NCBI RefSeq assembly: GCF_000006565.2
Contig: NC_031479.1
Span: 1,612,001 to 1,676,000, forward strand
Direction: 5' to 3'
Source of the DNA: Toxoplasma gondii ME49
Taxonomy: Eukaryota; Apicomplexa; Conoidasida; Eucoccidiorida; Sarcocystidae
Length of the DNA stretch: 64,000 nucleotides
The translations under genes and the position numbers were made by a program. The notes beneath the pieces are model-generated. The model worked only from the letters and a program-made list of their open reading frames with translations. It had not been told where the DNA came from and did not search any database. The stretch's first letter is position 1. Every line of letters starts with the position of its first letter. Below, one piece after another: positions 46,762 through 58,034 of this stretch.

Positions 46762-49700
46762 CTACCAGCCCACTTTTTCCCGGTTGGCGAGCTCCGTGAG
46801 AACGACGAACGACCTTTGTGTTCGGGCCATTTGAGACTGCGCACTCGCCTCCCTTTCGTGGCGTCTTTCCCCTGCACTCCCAGCCCGGTCATCAGCTCCG
46901 GAATACGGGGTGTTAACGGGCATTGCAACGAGCGCAGCAAACGCGTGATCATCGCTTGGGTGCCCCCTGAGAGACTGTATGTACTCTTCGCTAGCTGGGA
47001 CATTTGGACTGTAGGTCTGGACATGGTCCTCGCGCAAATGCCACTCGTTCTGTCTGTCTAGCTGTAGCAGGCGCCACTGAAAATGGACGTACAGATCTCG
47101 CAGAGACGAAAAAAAGAACTCCCCTCCAGCGGCTGCGAAGGAGGCGGCGCGCGTCCACACCTCCGGGGAGTAGAGCGAAGGCATGAAGAGTGAAAGCAGT
47201 GGACTCTCTGAGAGCTGAGTGCGACGTTCCCTGTTCCCCAGGTCTCGTGACGGAGCAGCCGAGCGTTCCCGTGACTCTTCCTCTTCACTTTCCGAGCCCC
47301 TGTCGCTGTCATCTGCGTCATCTCCCTGCCGTTCTTCTTGGGTTTCCTGAGAGGCAAACTGTAAGATGGACGAAGAAAAACGTCTTCCATTTCGTCTCGG
47401 TCCATCTGTTTCCCCCCGACGCTCTTCACTGCGTGTAAAAGAAGTCTCTTCCCGTCGACAGTCCCTCCCAACCGACAACGCAGGTCTTGATGGCGTTAAC
47501 TCGGCTCCAAGAGAGCGTCGCCTTGGTCTGTCTACCTGGTAGTCTCGAGAGAGTCTTCGGTCCAGACTTGCCTCTCTCCTTCCCGAGGCACTTAGTTGGC
47601 TGTGACCTCGTGAACGCAGAGGCATCCGAGAACCATTCTCTTCTTCCCTCTCCCTCTCCACCTCCCTCCGACACCCTGCATTCGTCGAATCCCTCCTCCT
47701 GCGTCTCCCACTTCTTTCTGGACCTCCCTGTGGAGTCCCCCTTCTTCTCTGAGCTGCACTCAAGAGACCCTCGAAGGAAATGTTGCCAAGATTCGCGCCG
47801 CTCTGCACATCGAAGAGGCGCACACAACTCTCTTCTGTGCCTGCAGTGACGAAGCGCCGAGACCCTCGCAGGTAGAAGGACCGCCTGAAGTTCGTCGCGG
47901 CGTTTGCGCGCGCGGACGGCAACTCGAATCGGTCCGGAACTGCCTTACAGCCGCGCAACGCGTACTGCCTGAGGACGGTGTCGACCCCGGAGCAGAGGAC
48001 CCAGAGGCCGTCGTCGGAAAAGGCGCACATGACGTTCGGAGATCCTGTCGAAAAGGTCTGCACCGGGACGGCTGTGGCACTGTCGCCTCCGGAGGCGCCC
48101 CAGGCTCTGGGGCGAAAGGCCTGCCAAGGCCTCTGGGGATAGCGCCGGCCAGGCTCCTCTTCGAAGGCGTCGAAGGCTGTTGGCCTCGCGGCAGAGAGGC
48201 CAATTCGCTGCCGGAGGTCCCAGACCTTGCAGGTTTGGTCGAAAGAAGCGGTCGCGAAGACATGCGGAGAAGAAGACGAAAAACGCACTGTGTTGATTGA
48301 CCCGGTATGCAGACGCTGAAGAGCCCCTAGCCGCTGCCCCGTGGCGACGTCGTAGAGACTCAAGTTCGTACTGAAGCCGGAGAGCAGAAGGAAGTCGTCG
48401 GTACAGGAGACAGACAGCGAGCTGAGTTGCTGGTCAAAGGAAACACCCGTATGCACCACACGGAGACCCGCCGACGAACGCGAAGCTGAGAACCAACCGC
48501 AGTCCTTGTGAGGACAGAAGCCTGGAGATCTGGAAGAGCGAGGGACAGTCGACGAAGACGTCCATGATCCGAAAAGGCCGCTGCCTCTGCGGGGTCCTCC
48601 TGCGTTGTGAGCAGCTCTCTCGCGAGGACAGCGCGACAAACAAGACGAGAGAAAAGCCCTCCGACCTCGTGGCGAGTGGAGGCCCCGGTCTCCGTTTGAC
48701 CTTTCCTCCGCCTCGGAAAAACAGCCTTCAGTCCCTGACTCTTCTTCCTCGCTTTCCTCAGCCGCGCTGCTTGTCCAGGCGTCTTCGACAAAGGCTGAAG
48801 ACGAACACACATCTCGCCAAAGTCCCTCCGACTCCGGTGTGGGTGATCGGCTTCCGCTGTCGACGTCCTGGCCCCTGGCGCATGCGCGGCCTCGGCTCCA
48901 CCTTTGCTGTGGTCTCCGCGCCTCTCTCGCTTTCTCGCGTCTCTCTTCTCCTCCGAGAAACTCCGACAAGTCCCAGGAAACAAAGTACGGAGCCCCAGTG
49001 GCACTCGCCGCACACACCAGACGCCCAGGGTGGTGCGAAAGCCAAGACAAACCCAAAATCGGCCCGCTGTCCACACAGAGCCCAGCGACCGCGCGGTCGC
49101 GCATGCAGTCGACGATTCGAATCTGCAAAGACGCACCGGCGCGGGAAACAACGGAGAGAAGACAATGGATGAGACAGAGGGAAAGCCTGGCATGCAGAGA
49201 GACACAAGGATGTCTCCAGATACACCGCAGAGCGAGAGCCGACTGACTAAAGGGCGTCCACCGAGGCATAAGGAAGGGGGACGCGACAGAAGGAACTCAA
49301 CAGACGAAGGGAACGCCTGCCTTACCGATCCATCTTTGTGTCCAGTTAAGATCACTTCTGGAAAGTCAGGGTGGAATTCGAACTGGCGGGCGTTAGCCGT
49401 CGATCGCAGCAAGCGACGGTTGCATGCGAGGAGTGTTTCGTCGCGGTGTCTCACAGACCGATTGCCTGTTCCTCTCAAGGAAGTCGCCAGAGAATTCCCT
49501 TCCTCATTCGTTTCTGAAGCTCTCGTCGCTTCTCGACTGTCCTCCGGAGCCATGCCTGCTGTCTTGGTCGCCGAACACCAGGAGGAAGAATCGGCAGACG
49601 ATGAAGACGAAACAGAACGTGGATGTGGAGAGAGGCCAAACGGCTGGCTTCTTTGAGAGCTCAAGGCCGGACGGTGGTCGCCGCAAGGTTTCTGTGTCGT

Positions 49701-52700
49701 CTGCGAATCTTCTCTAAAAAGAACAAACACAGGACTGCCTGGCTCGGGCTTCTCAATGTCCACACTCAGAGACGCGAGCCATGCTGCAGCGGCTCGCAAA
49801 GAAAACTCAGAGGAAGAGGAAGAGGAAGGCAGGCGGGCAAGCATCAACTCCTCTCTCTCTTTTAGAGACCTCCGAGAAGATGCAGTCTCTTCGTCTGTCT
49901 CCTCGTAATCTTTGCCCCTCATTCCGTCGCCGGCCCTCAGATCTCTGGGGATTCGATTCTCTTCCTGCTCCTCCGTCTCGCTTTCTGGAACCTCTTTGTC
50001 ACGAATCCGCTTCTCCAGAGCACCCAGCTGTTTCCTCGCGGCTTCGTCTGTCTCGAGTTCGAAAGGCGAGAGCCAGCCGCTCGACGTCTTCCTCAGGTCT
50101 TCTATCTTCTCATCGGTCTTGAGAGAAGAGCGAGTGAGGGGAAGCCGAAGTGCAGCCGACGAAGGTGAAAGACTCTCCGACCTTCCACCACGCGTCGCGC
50201 AGACCGCCTGGACGAGTTTCTCTTCTTCCCTGGAGGCCTCCGACGCAGGGCAGGGCCTCGACGCCGACGCGGCCAGAGCAGAGCGCTGCGGCGATTCGTG
50301 GGGTGTGAAGGAAGGTCTCGGGGAAGCGAGCGGCGAGGATGAAGAGATGTTCCAGTGTGCATGACGTCTGTCCAGTTTTTCGAGGACGAGAGGCGAAGGC
50401 AGTTCCGCAGCTGCATGCGGAAAGGGGACAGGAGAGAGAACAAGACAGAGACGCTCCCCAAAGAAGAAGCGACAGTCGCGTACGAGTTGTGTCTCAGGCG
50501 CTGGCTGAGAGGGCAGTATTTTCAGAGTCGAAGAAGAAACCGGGAGAGGCGTGGAAACTAGCCATGCGCGGAAGAGGGTTTTCTTCTTTCCTGCATGCTT
50601 TTCTCCTCTGTTCCCCTCTCCGCAGACGTTCGCACCCTTCACCGCGCGCGTTGCACACCGTCTTCTCTCCTCCGTCTCGTCCGTTTGCCGCGATTCTTCC
50701 CTCGAGCTCCTGTTCCGGTCTGCGCTTCTCTGCCGCGACCGCCTCAGCTCTGACCGAGAACAGCCAGCTGTCCCCTGCGATCCGGGCTGACCTGTGAAAC
50801 GCCTCCCATCCATCGTAGCGGGCGACCGCGCGCGTCCTCTGCCTCCGAGACCTGGGTGGCGGGGCGTCCTTGGAAAGCCGTTGACGCAGTTCTCTCGGGA
50901 AGACGCATGCATGTCGACGTCGTCGTCTTCTTTCCCCATGTCGTCACCCCCAGTCCAAGGCAGGAGTCCGCGCTCACAAAGCGAGACAAAGGTGTGAATG
51001 AGGAGGTCGCTGATGGTCGCCTCGCGACTCAGCAGAAGGCCCAACTCGATGTCCTCCGAGGCTAACGCCGGCGGCCTCCAGCTCGGCTCGTGACTCCCCA
51101 ACGGACAGGCGGAACCGCCAGGGAACTCCGGAGCGAGCGACAGAGACAGTTCCTTCCTGGGGTGCCTCCGCGGGGACTGAGAAGGCCTCGCGACCCCACA
51201 GAGAGACGCGCGCGAGTCGCCTGCATGCAGTCGCGTCCCCTGAGACGGTCCCGACCTGCGCGCTACTACAGCAGGCAAGCGGATCCGCAGGAAGAGCAGC
51301 AACGCGAGGGAGGGAAACCCCAGGCGGTGAGCGGAAGCGAGAGGGGCGTGCAGAAGCCGAGACAACAGACAAGGAGGAAAGCAGGGGGGCGTCTTGTCGA
51401 GAGATGTCCTCTTCGCAGGCATGCATGCGACACCGTTTTTCGCTCGAGTTTCACCGGCGTCGTGGGTCTTCATGCCTTCTGGAAGGCTCAGACGGTCTCC
51501 GTGAGGCAACGCACACGGTGGCGGTTCAGCGAAGAGAGGCGACGAAACGGAGGAAGAAAAGAGGGACCGGGTCGCTTTTCTTGGTCTTCCACGAGTCGCA
51601 AGTGTCACTTGTTCACACAGTTCTTTTTCTACTCTCTCATGAGTTCCACTTCCGCCTCTTTTACGTTGGACACTGTCTCTCCGGCTACCACACAAGTCTG
51701 TGGAGCTCGCTTTCTTCTCTCCGTTCTTGCCGCCAAAAGCGCGACAGTCGCCTGAGAAGAAGGGAAGAGTCTGCATGCTGTCTGTGGCCGCGCGTCGTCT
51801 CTGGAATTGAAATGAATCCAACTTTCCATCTGTCGACCCAAAAGGGGACGCTGCAGACAGCTGAGTCAAGAGCTCCGCTTTCCCCTCCGATCTCTCCGAA
51901 AAAGCTCTCTGTAGTGGTGCTGGCACTGACGAACGAGAAGACGAAGAAGTCAGGAAGGGAGAGGAGGAACAGAAAGAAGAAGAGGAGGAAGGAAAAGATG
52001 AACAAGAAGACGAGGAAGAAGAAGAGACAGCAGACGCGACAGATAAAGAAGAGAAAGAAGACGATAAAGAGGAAGACGGACGCAAGGGAGTCGAGAGAAA
52101 TGACAATGGTGAAGATGGAGTTTGACAGTCTAAGACGGGAGACTGCGGCGGAATCCTTGCAGCAGCTATGTCACGGAACCCGAGAGTGTCTTCTTCCTCC
52201 GTGGCTGCGACATCTTGTACCAGTTGATGTTTCCTCCATTTCTTTCCTCCCCTGTTTCTGTTCGTCTTAAGCGTACTCCCTTCTTCGACGCCTTCCTGCC
52301 ACCGTCGGCATCTTTCCACGCTTCCTCTTCCCTCTCTTTTCTCTTCCTCGCTCTTGTTTCCTCCCTCTAGTCGCCCTCGACCCGTGATACCCTGTTCCAC
52401 GCCGCGTCCTTCGCTTCCTTCTCCTCTTTCTCTTCCTTCTCCTCTCTCTCCCTGATTTACGGGTGCGCCTTCTCCCATGTCTTCATCTCCTTCTGTTTCC
52501 TCTCTCTGTGTCTCTGTCGCTGCGCGCTGGTCGCGGCGTCTATGATGTCCTCTCGCCACGGTTGTCTTCCCCAGCTGTATACCTACATGCCTCTCATCTC
52601 TTTTTATCTCAGTATGACTCTTTCCTCTGTCCGCCTCCACATGTCTCTCTCCCATTTCCAGCTGTCTCTCTTCCTTCCCCATTTGTCTCTCTTCTCTCCC

Positions 52701-55700
52701 CACCTGTCTCCTTTCTGTCTCCGCCTGTCTCTCGCCTGCAAGGATCCAGGAGCCGTCGAGTTTGGCCTTCCCGGAGGCGACGAACGAGGCGGTGGCGGCG
52801 AGCGCGGCTGCGCCGGGACTCCCCGTGGCGGCGAGGGCCAGCCAGGCGGTGAGGCCTGCAGCCGCGGCGACTCCAGCGCTGTCGCAGAAGGTTTTCTGGG
52901 GGGAGAGCATGGCCATCGTCACTGCCAGCAGCTGCTCCAACCACGCGAGACCCCAGGGGAAACAGCTATTCTCCGACAAACTTGAAGCGAGACCCGACGA
53001 CGAGGCGCCGAGCCTCAGCGAAGAGCCAGAATTGTGCGAAGAGAGAGAGGAGAGAGAAGAGAGAGAGGAGAGAGAAGAGAGAGAGGAGAAAGAGGAACAG
53101 CGCGAGGGTGGAAACGAGGCAGAGGGGGAGGACGGTACGGAGAGAGACGAGAGAGCAGAGAGGGGAGGAAGGGCAGAGCGGGGACAGCATGGCTCAGCAG
53201 GAGACAAGGAGGGCGACGGCGGAAAGATCATGCCCGCGCTGGGAGTCGGCTCGGGAGCCAGAGAAGAGACAGAGAAGACCGTGGGTCGAGGGGAGGACGA
53301 GCGTCGCGAGCGCGTACCAGCGGAAACGCAGGAAAAGAGATTTGCAGAGTTTGAGGAGGAGCAGCGAATGGAAGACGACCGCGGAGACGGCGCAGAAGGC
53401 AAGAGAGAGCCGTGACAGAGTTCTCCTGGACAGTCTGGGGATGCTGGCGGAGCGGGGGCAGAAAACGAAGAAAAGGAGCGACATCGGCAAAGCGTGCAAG
53501 GAGGAGGGGACAAGGAAGACCGCCCGCATGCGTTGTTCGACGATTCGGTTTTCCAACAAAAGTCGCCTCGACGCCTTTCATCTTCTGAGGACGACAGGAC
53601 TGGCGCAAAAGGACGGCAAATCTTCCGTGGCCTCAAGGCCGGCACACTCGCTTGCCTCTTCCCTTTTGAAACCGTCGGTGAGCCAGACGCGACGCGCTGC
53701 GACTCGCAGGACTCTGTTCTCTCACCTCGCGCCTTACAGGCCTCCCCAGCGTCCCGAGTCTCATCCCAACCACAGTCTCCCCTTGCCCTGTCTCCGGATG
53801 CGCCGCAGGTTTCGCCCCACGGCTCCTGTCCTTTCTGTGACTCTTCTCCCTCCGAGGACGCACAGTCGGTCGCCGGAGATGGCAGGTCCTTTTCTCTGTC
53901 GAGGACGGAGAGCAGACGGGAAGCCGCGACGAGCTGAGAGCAGGCAGCGATCCAGGAAGAGAAGGAGATGTTCGAAAAGAGGGCGACGAGACCGAGAGAG
54001 ACAGGGAGATTCAGAAAACCGGCATCGCTCCCGAGTCCTTCCCTCGGTTTGCTGTCTCCTCGGGTTCCCTTCCCACAAGCCCCACAGGTCTCTTCTTCTC
54101 CTGTCTCCTCGGCGCCGCGCACGAGCTCGCCTTCTCCCTCTGCATTCTCTTTCGGCTCCTCGGCTCCTCGGTCTCCGTTCTCTCCGAAACCGGCTCCAGT
54201 CTGCGAAGGCGAAGTGCGAGAGGAAGCCGCTGCGCGAGCAGTTGCTGTGCCCTGTTGTTCTTCAGGCGCCCGCGGCAGTCGGCAGTGCGAAGATTCGAGA
54301 AAGAGAAAAGCAAACAGCGTCGCAAGGCCATCCTGTTCGCCACCCTCCTCGTCCTCCTCGTCGAACGCGTAGTCGCTGTGAACGCATGCAGAGGACAATG
54401 CGGCTGCAGCCGAGGAGGCCCCTGCGCCCCCGTGGGCCGCCACGACAGCAGCCGCGGTCGTCAGAGCTCCAGTGACACTCGCCGTGAAGGCGGAGAGCAG
54501 AGACGCCAGCAGGACGCCCGCGGCAGTCGCTGTGGAGTGGCTCGACAAAAATGGCTCGAATGCATGCGCGACCAGAGTCGTCGCAAGGGAAGTCACTTCG
54601 GCTCCAGAGAAACGCAGCCTCTGTGGCGCGGGTCCCAGGCCTGACGGGAGGTCCAGCCGTCCGCCGCCGTCCTCCAGGGCGTCTCCGTGAGCGCGAGGTC
54701 CAGAGGCCTGCCGCGAAGGCCCAGAAAGAAGCGCCCGAGACGCATGCGAACGAGAAGCGCGCGCGGGAGACGACAGGCGCGGGCGACAACACAGGGAACA
54801 TGTCGTCCTTCGAGGCGTCGACAATGGCGGCATGCCGTCGTCTGAATCTGAAAGGATGTCTTCTCTCGGACCCACGACAGGTCCACGACTCCACACATCC
54901 CGGGGGCGAGGCCAGAAGCAACGCGCCGTTGCTCGAGGCGAAAAGGCCTGTGTGTCTCCCTCACTGTCGGGTCTCCAAGCCCCCGAAGAGACAGAAAGCC
55001 GAGATTCCGACACCGCTGCCGAGGACGGAAGGAGAGACAAGAAGTCTCCGGTTTCGTCACGACAGTGTCCAGAAGAGTGTGGCGCCTCCCTTCCGCACAG
55101 AGGAAAAAGGGGGATTTGCCTTGGAGAGGAAAAAGCAGACAGAGAAGAAAAATAACGAGGTAAGTTGTGCCAGGCGTCTCCACACGGGGGCAGCGGCCAT
55201 TCCAGAACGAGAAACTGCTGAGGGCGCGCGCAGGAAACAGAGCCTACGAGAGCGACCTCCGGTGAGACAGGGCCGGCCTCGAAGGGCGCCGTCTGAAGAA
55301 CGGCCGTGGTCCAACGTTGCTCGAGCCTCTCGCCGCCGTCGGCGCCTCGTCTCTCGCGCGTCCCCAAACCCCCTGTCCAGTGGTCTGCGCTGTCTCCAAG
55401 GAAGCAGAAGGACCCCACAACGCGCGCCACAGGTCGCTCGAACAGAAAGTGTTGAAGGGGACAGAGCTCGTCTGTGTCCAGAACCAGCAAGCCCGGGCGC
55501 CCTGCTCTCAAGTGGCGCAGGCGTCCCGGAAGAACGCGCTCCTCCGGAGACAGAAGAGCGACGACTCGTTCGTGGAGGAGACGCGCGGCGGGAAGAGAGC
55601 AACAGAACTTGGAAGCTGCTGCTCGACGCGTTTCTTCCTTTGGGCACACCTTTGTGGCGAAGCGTTGAATCGAGACAGCCGACTCTGAGCGTTCCTCTCC

Positions 55701-58034
55701 GCGCCGTCTCTCTGGAGATCTGTCTGCGAGCGAGAAACGGGAGGCGGAAACCTCTCGGCGCGCAAGGGATCGAGGGGAATCGCGACTTGATTCGAGTTTC
55801 CTCTCCTGGCCCTCTCTGGGAGGCGTAGAACAGGGGACAGAACCAGCGCGAGCAGGTACGTTCACCTCTGCTTTTTGAGAGCTTTCCTGCTTCCCCTTGC
55901 ATGCGCAGACCCTCGCTCCGGGATCCACCAAAATGGTTCTCTCACTGTGGCCTTGCTTGAGCTTCTCCTCAGCCTCACCCTGGCGATAGTCGTCCTCAAG
56001 GCCTCCTTCTCTGGCCCTACACTTAGGAGACGAAGAGGCACAAGACGGCTGGCATGCGAGTCGCTGTGTGGAGTCTCCTGGGGACGTTGATGGGCGAGGG
56101 AAATCACCGACGCCGACCGACAACGCAAGGGCCTCTCCAGCTCTCTGGGCACTCAGGGGATGCGAAAAAGGAGAAGCGAAACAAGAAAGAGATGAGTCGG
56201 TGGCTTCTTGGTAACATGCACACTCTCGGGGAGCGAAGGGCGGAAGGGGAAGAACGACGTCGACAGAGCCTATGCGGACCACGCACACCGGACTGCATGC
56301 TGTCGCAAAGTTCTGCCGCAGGAACCTCAGAGAAGAAGGCTCCGAGGAGGGACTATAAAAAGCGTCGGAGGCTGGGGCAGCTCTTCCACGCATGCACGCA
56401 GGACTTTCATCCCTTGCAGTTGCGTTCAAGACGTAGAGAAGCTTCCAATTTAACAGAGGCAAATCGCATGTGGACGCGTCGTCGTTGCGAGGGCAGGGAA
56501 CTGCGGTTCTCGCCCTGTTCCATCGCTGACAGGCGGCAGCCACCCCACACAGCTCGTCTCCTTGCCTCTCTCGCGTCTCGTCTCTCTCGTCCTCCCACTG
56601 GCATCGAGGAGTGACCCTCCTTCTCACGGTCCTACGAGCGGCTGCATCTGAACGGCACTCATCTCCCTCTTGCCAGCAATCTGGATCTATCCCGCCTTCT
56701 CTCCCTGCTCCACTTCCTTCTCGTCCTCCTTTTGGTCTCTCTTCTCCAGTTCCTTCAACCTCCCTTCCTTCACTCCGCAGCGGCTTCCTTCTTCGCCCAT
56801 TCATCTGGATCGGCTGCGCCTTGCATGCTGGCTCTCCGTCGACCTCCGAGAGAACTCGAAGAGAGGCAGAGGAGTCGCATGGCGAAGACACAGAGGCGCG
56901 CGGAAGGCGAGAAGAGATCGAGTCGTGATTCCTTCCATTTTCCAGGGAGATATGACACCTGGCGCTGTTGAGACGTTGGCTTTTCCTCCCTGTCCGATTC
57001 CTTCTGTCCCCTCTTGAGCACGAGAAGTCGTGACATCTCTCCTTTGAGTGAGAGGCGCGAAAGAACAGCGGCAACCGGGAGCGTCGCGGCGTTTCAAGGA
57101 TGCACTCCGAGGAGCGAGGTGCCTCTTCTCGCCAGCGCGCAGCGAAGCGCGCGTGGAAGCAGCAACGCCGCCACACGAAGGGACATCGAGAGAGCCACAG
57201 CAGGCTTCGAGAGCACAAGGAGACGGAAACGATGTCCAGAGGAAGAAGGAAACTCACGAGATTCGCGAGAAGACACGGTGACAGAGACTCCAAGAGAGAA
57301 GAAGAAGAAGAAGAAGAAGAAGAAGAAGAAGAAGAAGAAGAAGAAGAAGAAGAAGAAGAAGAAGAAGAAGAAGAAGAAGAAGAAGAAGAAGAAGAAGAAG
57401 AAGAAGAAGAAGAAGAAGAAGAAGAAGAAGAAGAAGAAGAAGAAGAAGAAGAAGAAGAAGAAGAAGAAGAAGAAGAAGAAGAGTGTTGGTCTGCTGTGGA
57501 CGAAGAAGGTGAAGCAGGAGAGTCCGGCTGCAGAGAGGAAGAGAGAAAAGTGAAGGGAGAGAGAGACCCTTCTGCAGAGGACGTTCGCCGCATTGGAAGT
57601 TCGCGGACAAGTGAAACAAACTGGTTTTCTGAGGTTGCTGGAGACCCGAAGAAACGCGCAGTTCGAGGGACAGACCAGCAGCGAGAGCGAGACATTGTGG
57701 AGCCGGGAGTCGCCAGGACAACGGCTGACGATAGTGGAGATGCATGGGTCATCGCGAAAAGCGCGTCCGTCGAATACGAGTAAGTGAGTCGCTTTTCTTC
57801 TCGTCGCCTCGCCATAGAAGATCGGGCCACCGCAGGGGAGGATCTCTGGTGTCCATACAGCGCAGATCGCGCGAGGCCGCAGCCTCCCTCAGTTTCTGGA
57901 CGAACGGGAGAACAGGACTCGGTGTGCAACCTCGACCACGAGGGAGAAGGCCAAAAATGTCTCTCTCTGGATGAGGCCTCTGTTTCTTGCTCCCCCCGGC
58001 CGTCACCTTTCGAAACGCCGGAGTTCACAGCCAT
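46762..58034 (-). CDS. Giant F-box / WD40 protein, likely SCF ubiquitin-ligase substrate receptor
   Basis: Two exons in phase: 58034-49326 (2,903 codons without a stop) and 49122-46762, about 3,689 residues. A poly-Ser tract of about 61 residues (185-245) precedes an F-box at about 247-290 (LSPCLLANLVSFLLPLDIVS ending FVWRRCC); F-boxes bind SKP1. The middle is low complexity, with hydrophobic helical segments near 1120-1190 (VLLASLLSAFTASVTGALTT), 1330-1375 and 1630-1690 that may be HEAT-like. WD repeats span the intron: FEFHPDFPEVILTGHKDGS joins IRIVDC, then ILGLSWLSHHPGRLVCAAS, FLLLSGFSTNLSLYDVATG, GSINTVRFSSSSPHVFATAS ending CKVWDLR, and RFVTAGTEESCVRLFDVQSG. A polar insert of about 180 residues interrupts the blades. 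The long exon may hide small introns. The fixed points are the ATG at 58034, donor GGATCG|GTAAGG and acceptor TTTGCAG. Confidence 0.78.
53036..53095. repeat. GAGAGAGGA repeat coding for Ser-Leu units
   Basis: Purine tandem repeat of about 12 bases. On the minus strand it encodes repeated SLSS units in the central low-complexity part of the F-box/WD40 protein. Confidence 0.8.
57298..57480. repeat. (GAA)61 trinucleotide repeat, coding for poly-Ser on the minus strand
   Basis: 183 bases of uninterrupted GAA on the plus strand (TTC on the minus), read as TCT serine codons in the F-box/WD40 gene just before the F-box. Confidence 0.97.

Noticed and set aside
52982..55828. Long plus-strand open frames opposite the F-box/WD40 gene
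   Set aside because: They are Arg-rich shadow frames typical of the strand opposite Ser-rich coding sequence.
57100..57783. Plus-strand frame with a long poly-Glu tract
   Set aside because: It is the other strand of the GAA repeat; the poly-Ser reading belongs to a 2,903-codon open exon with an F-box.
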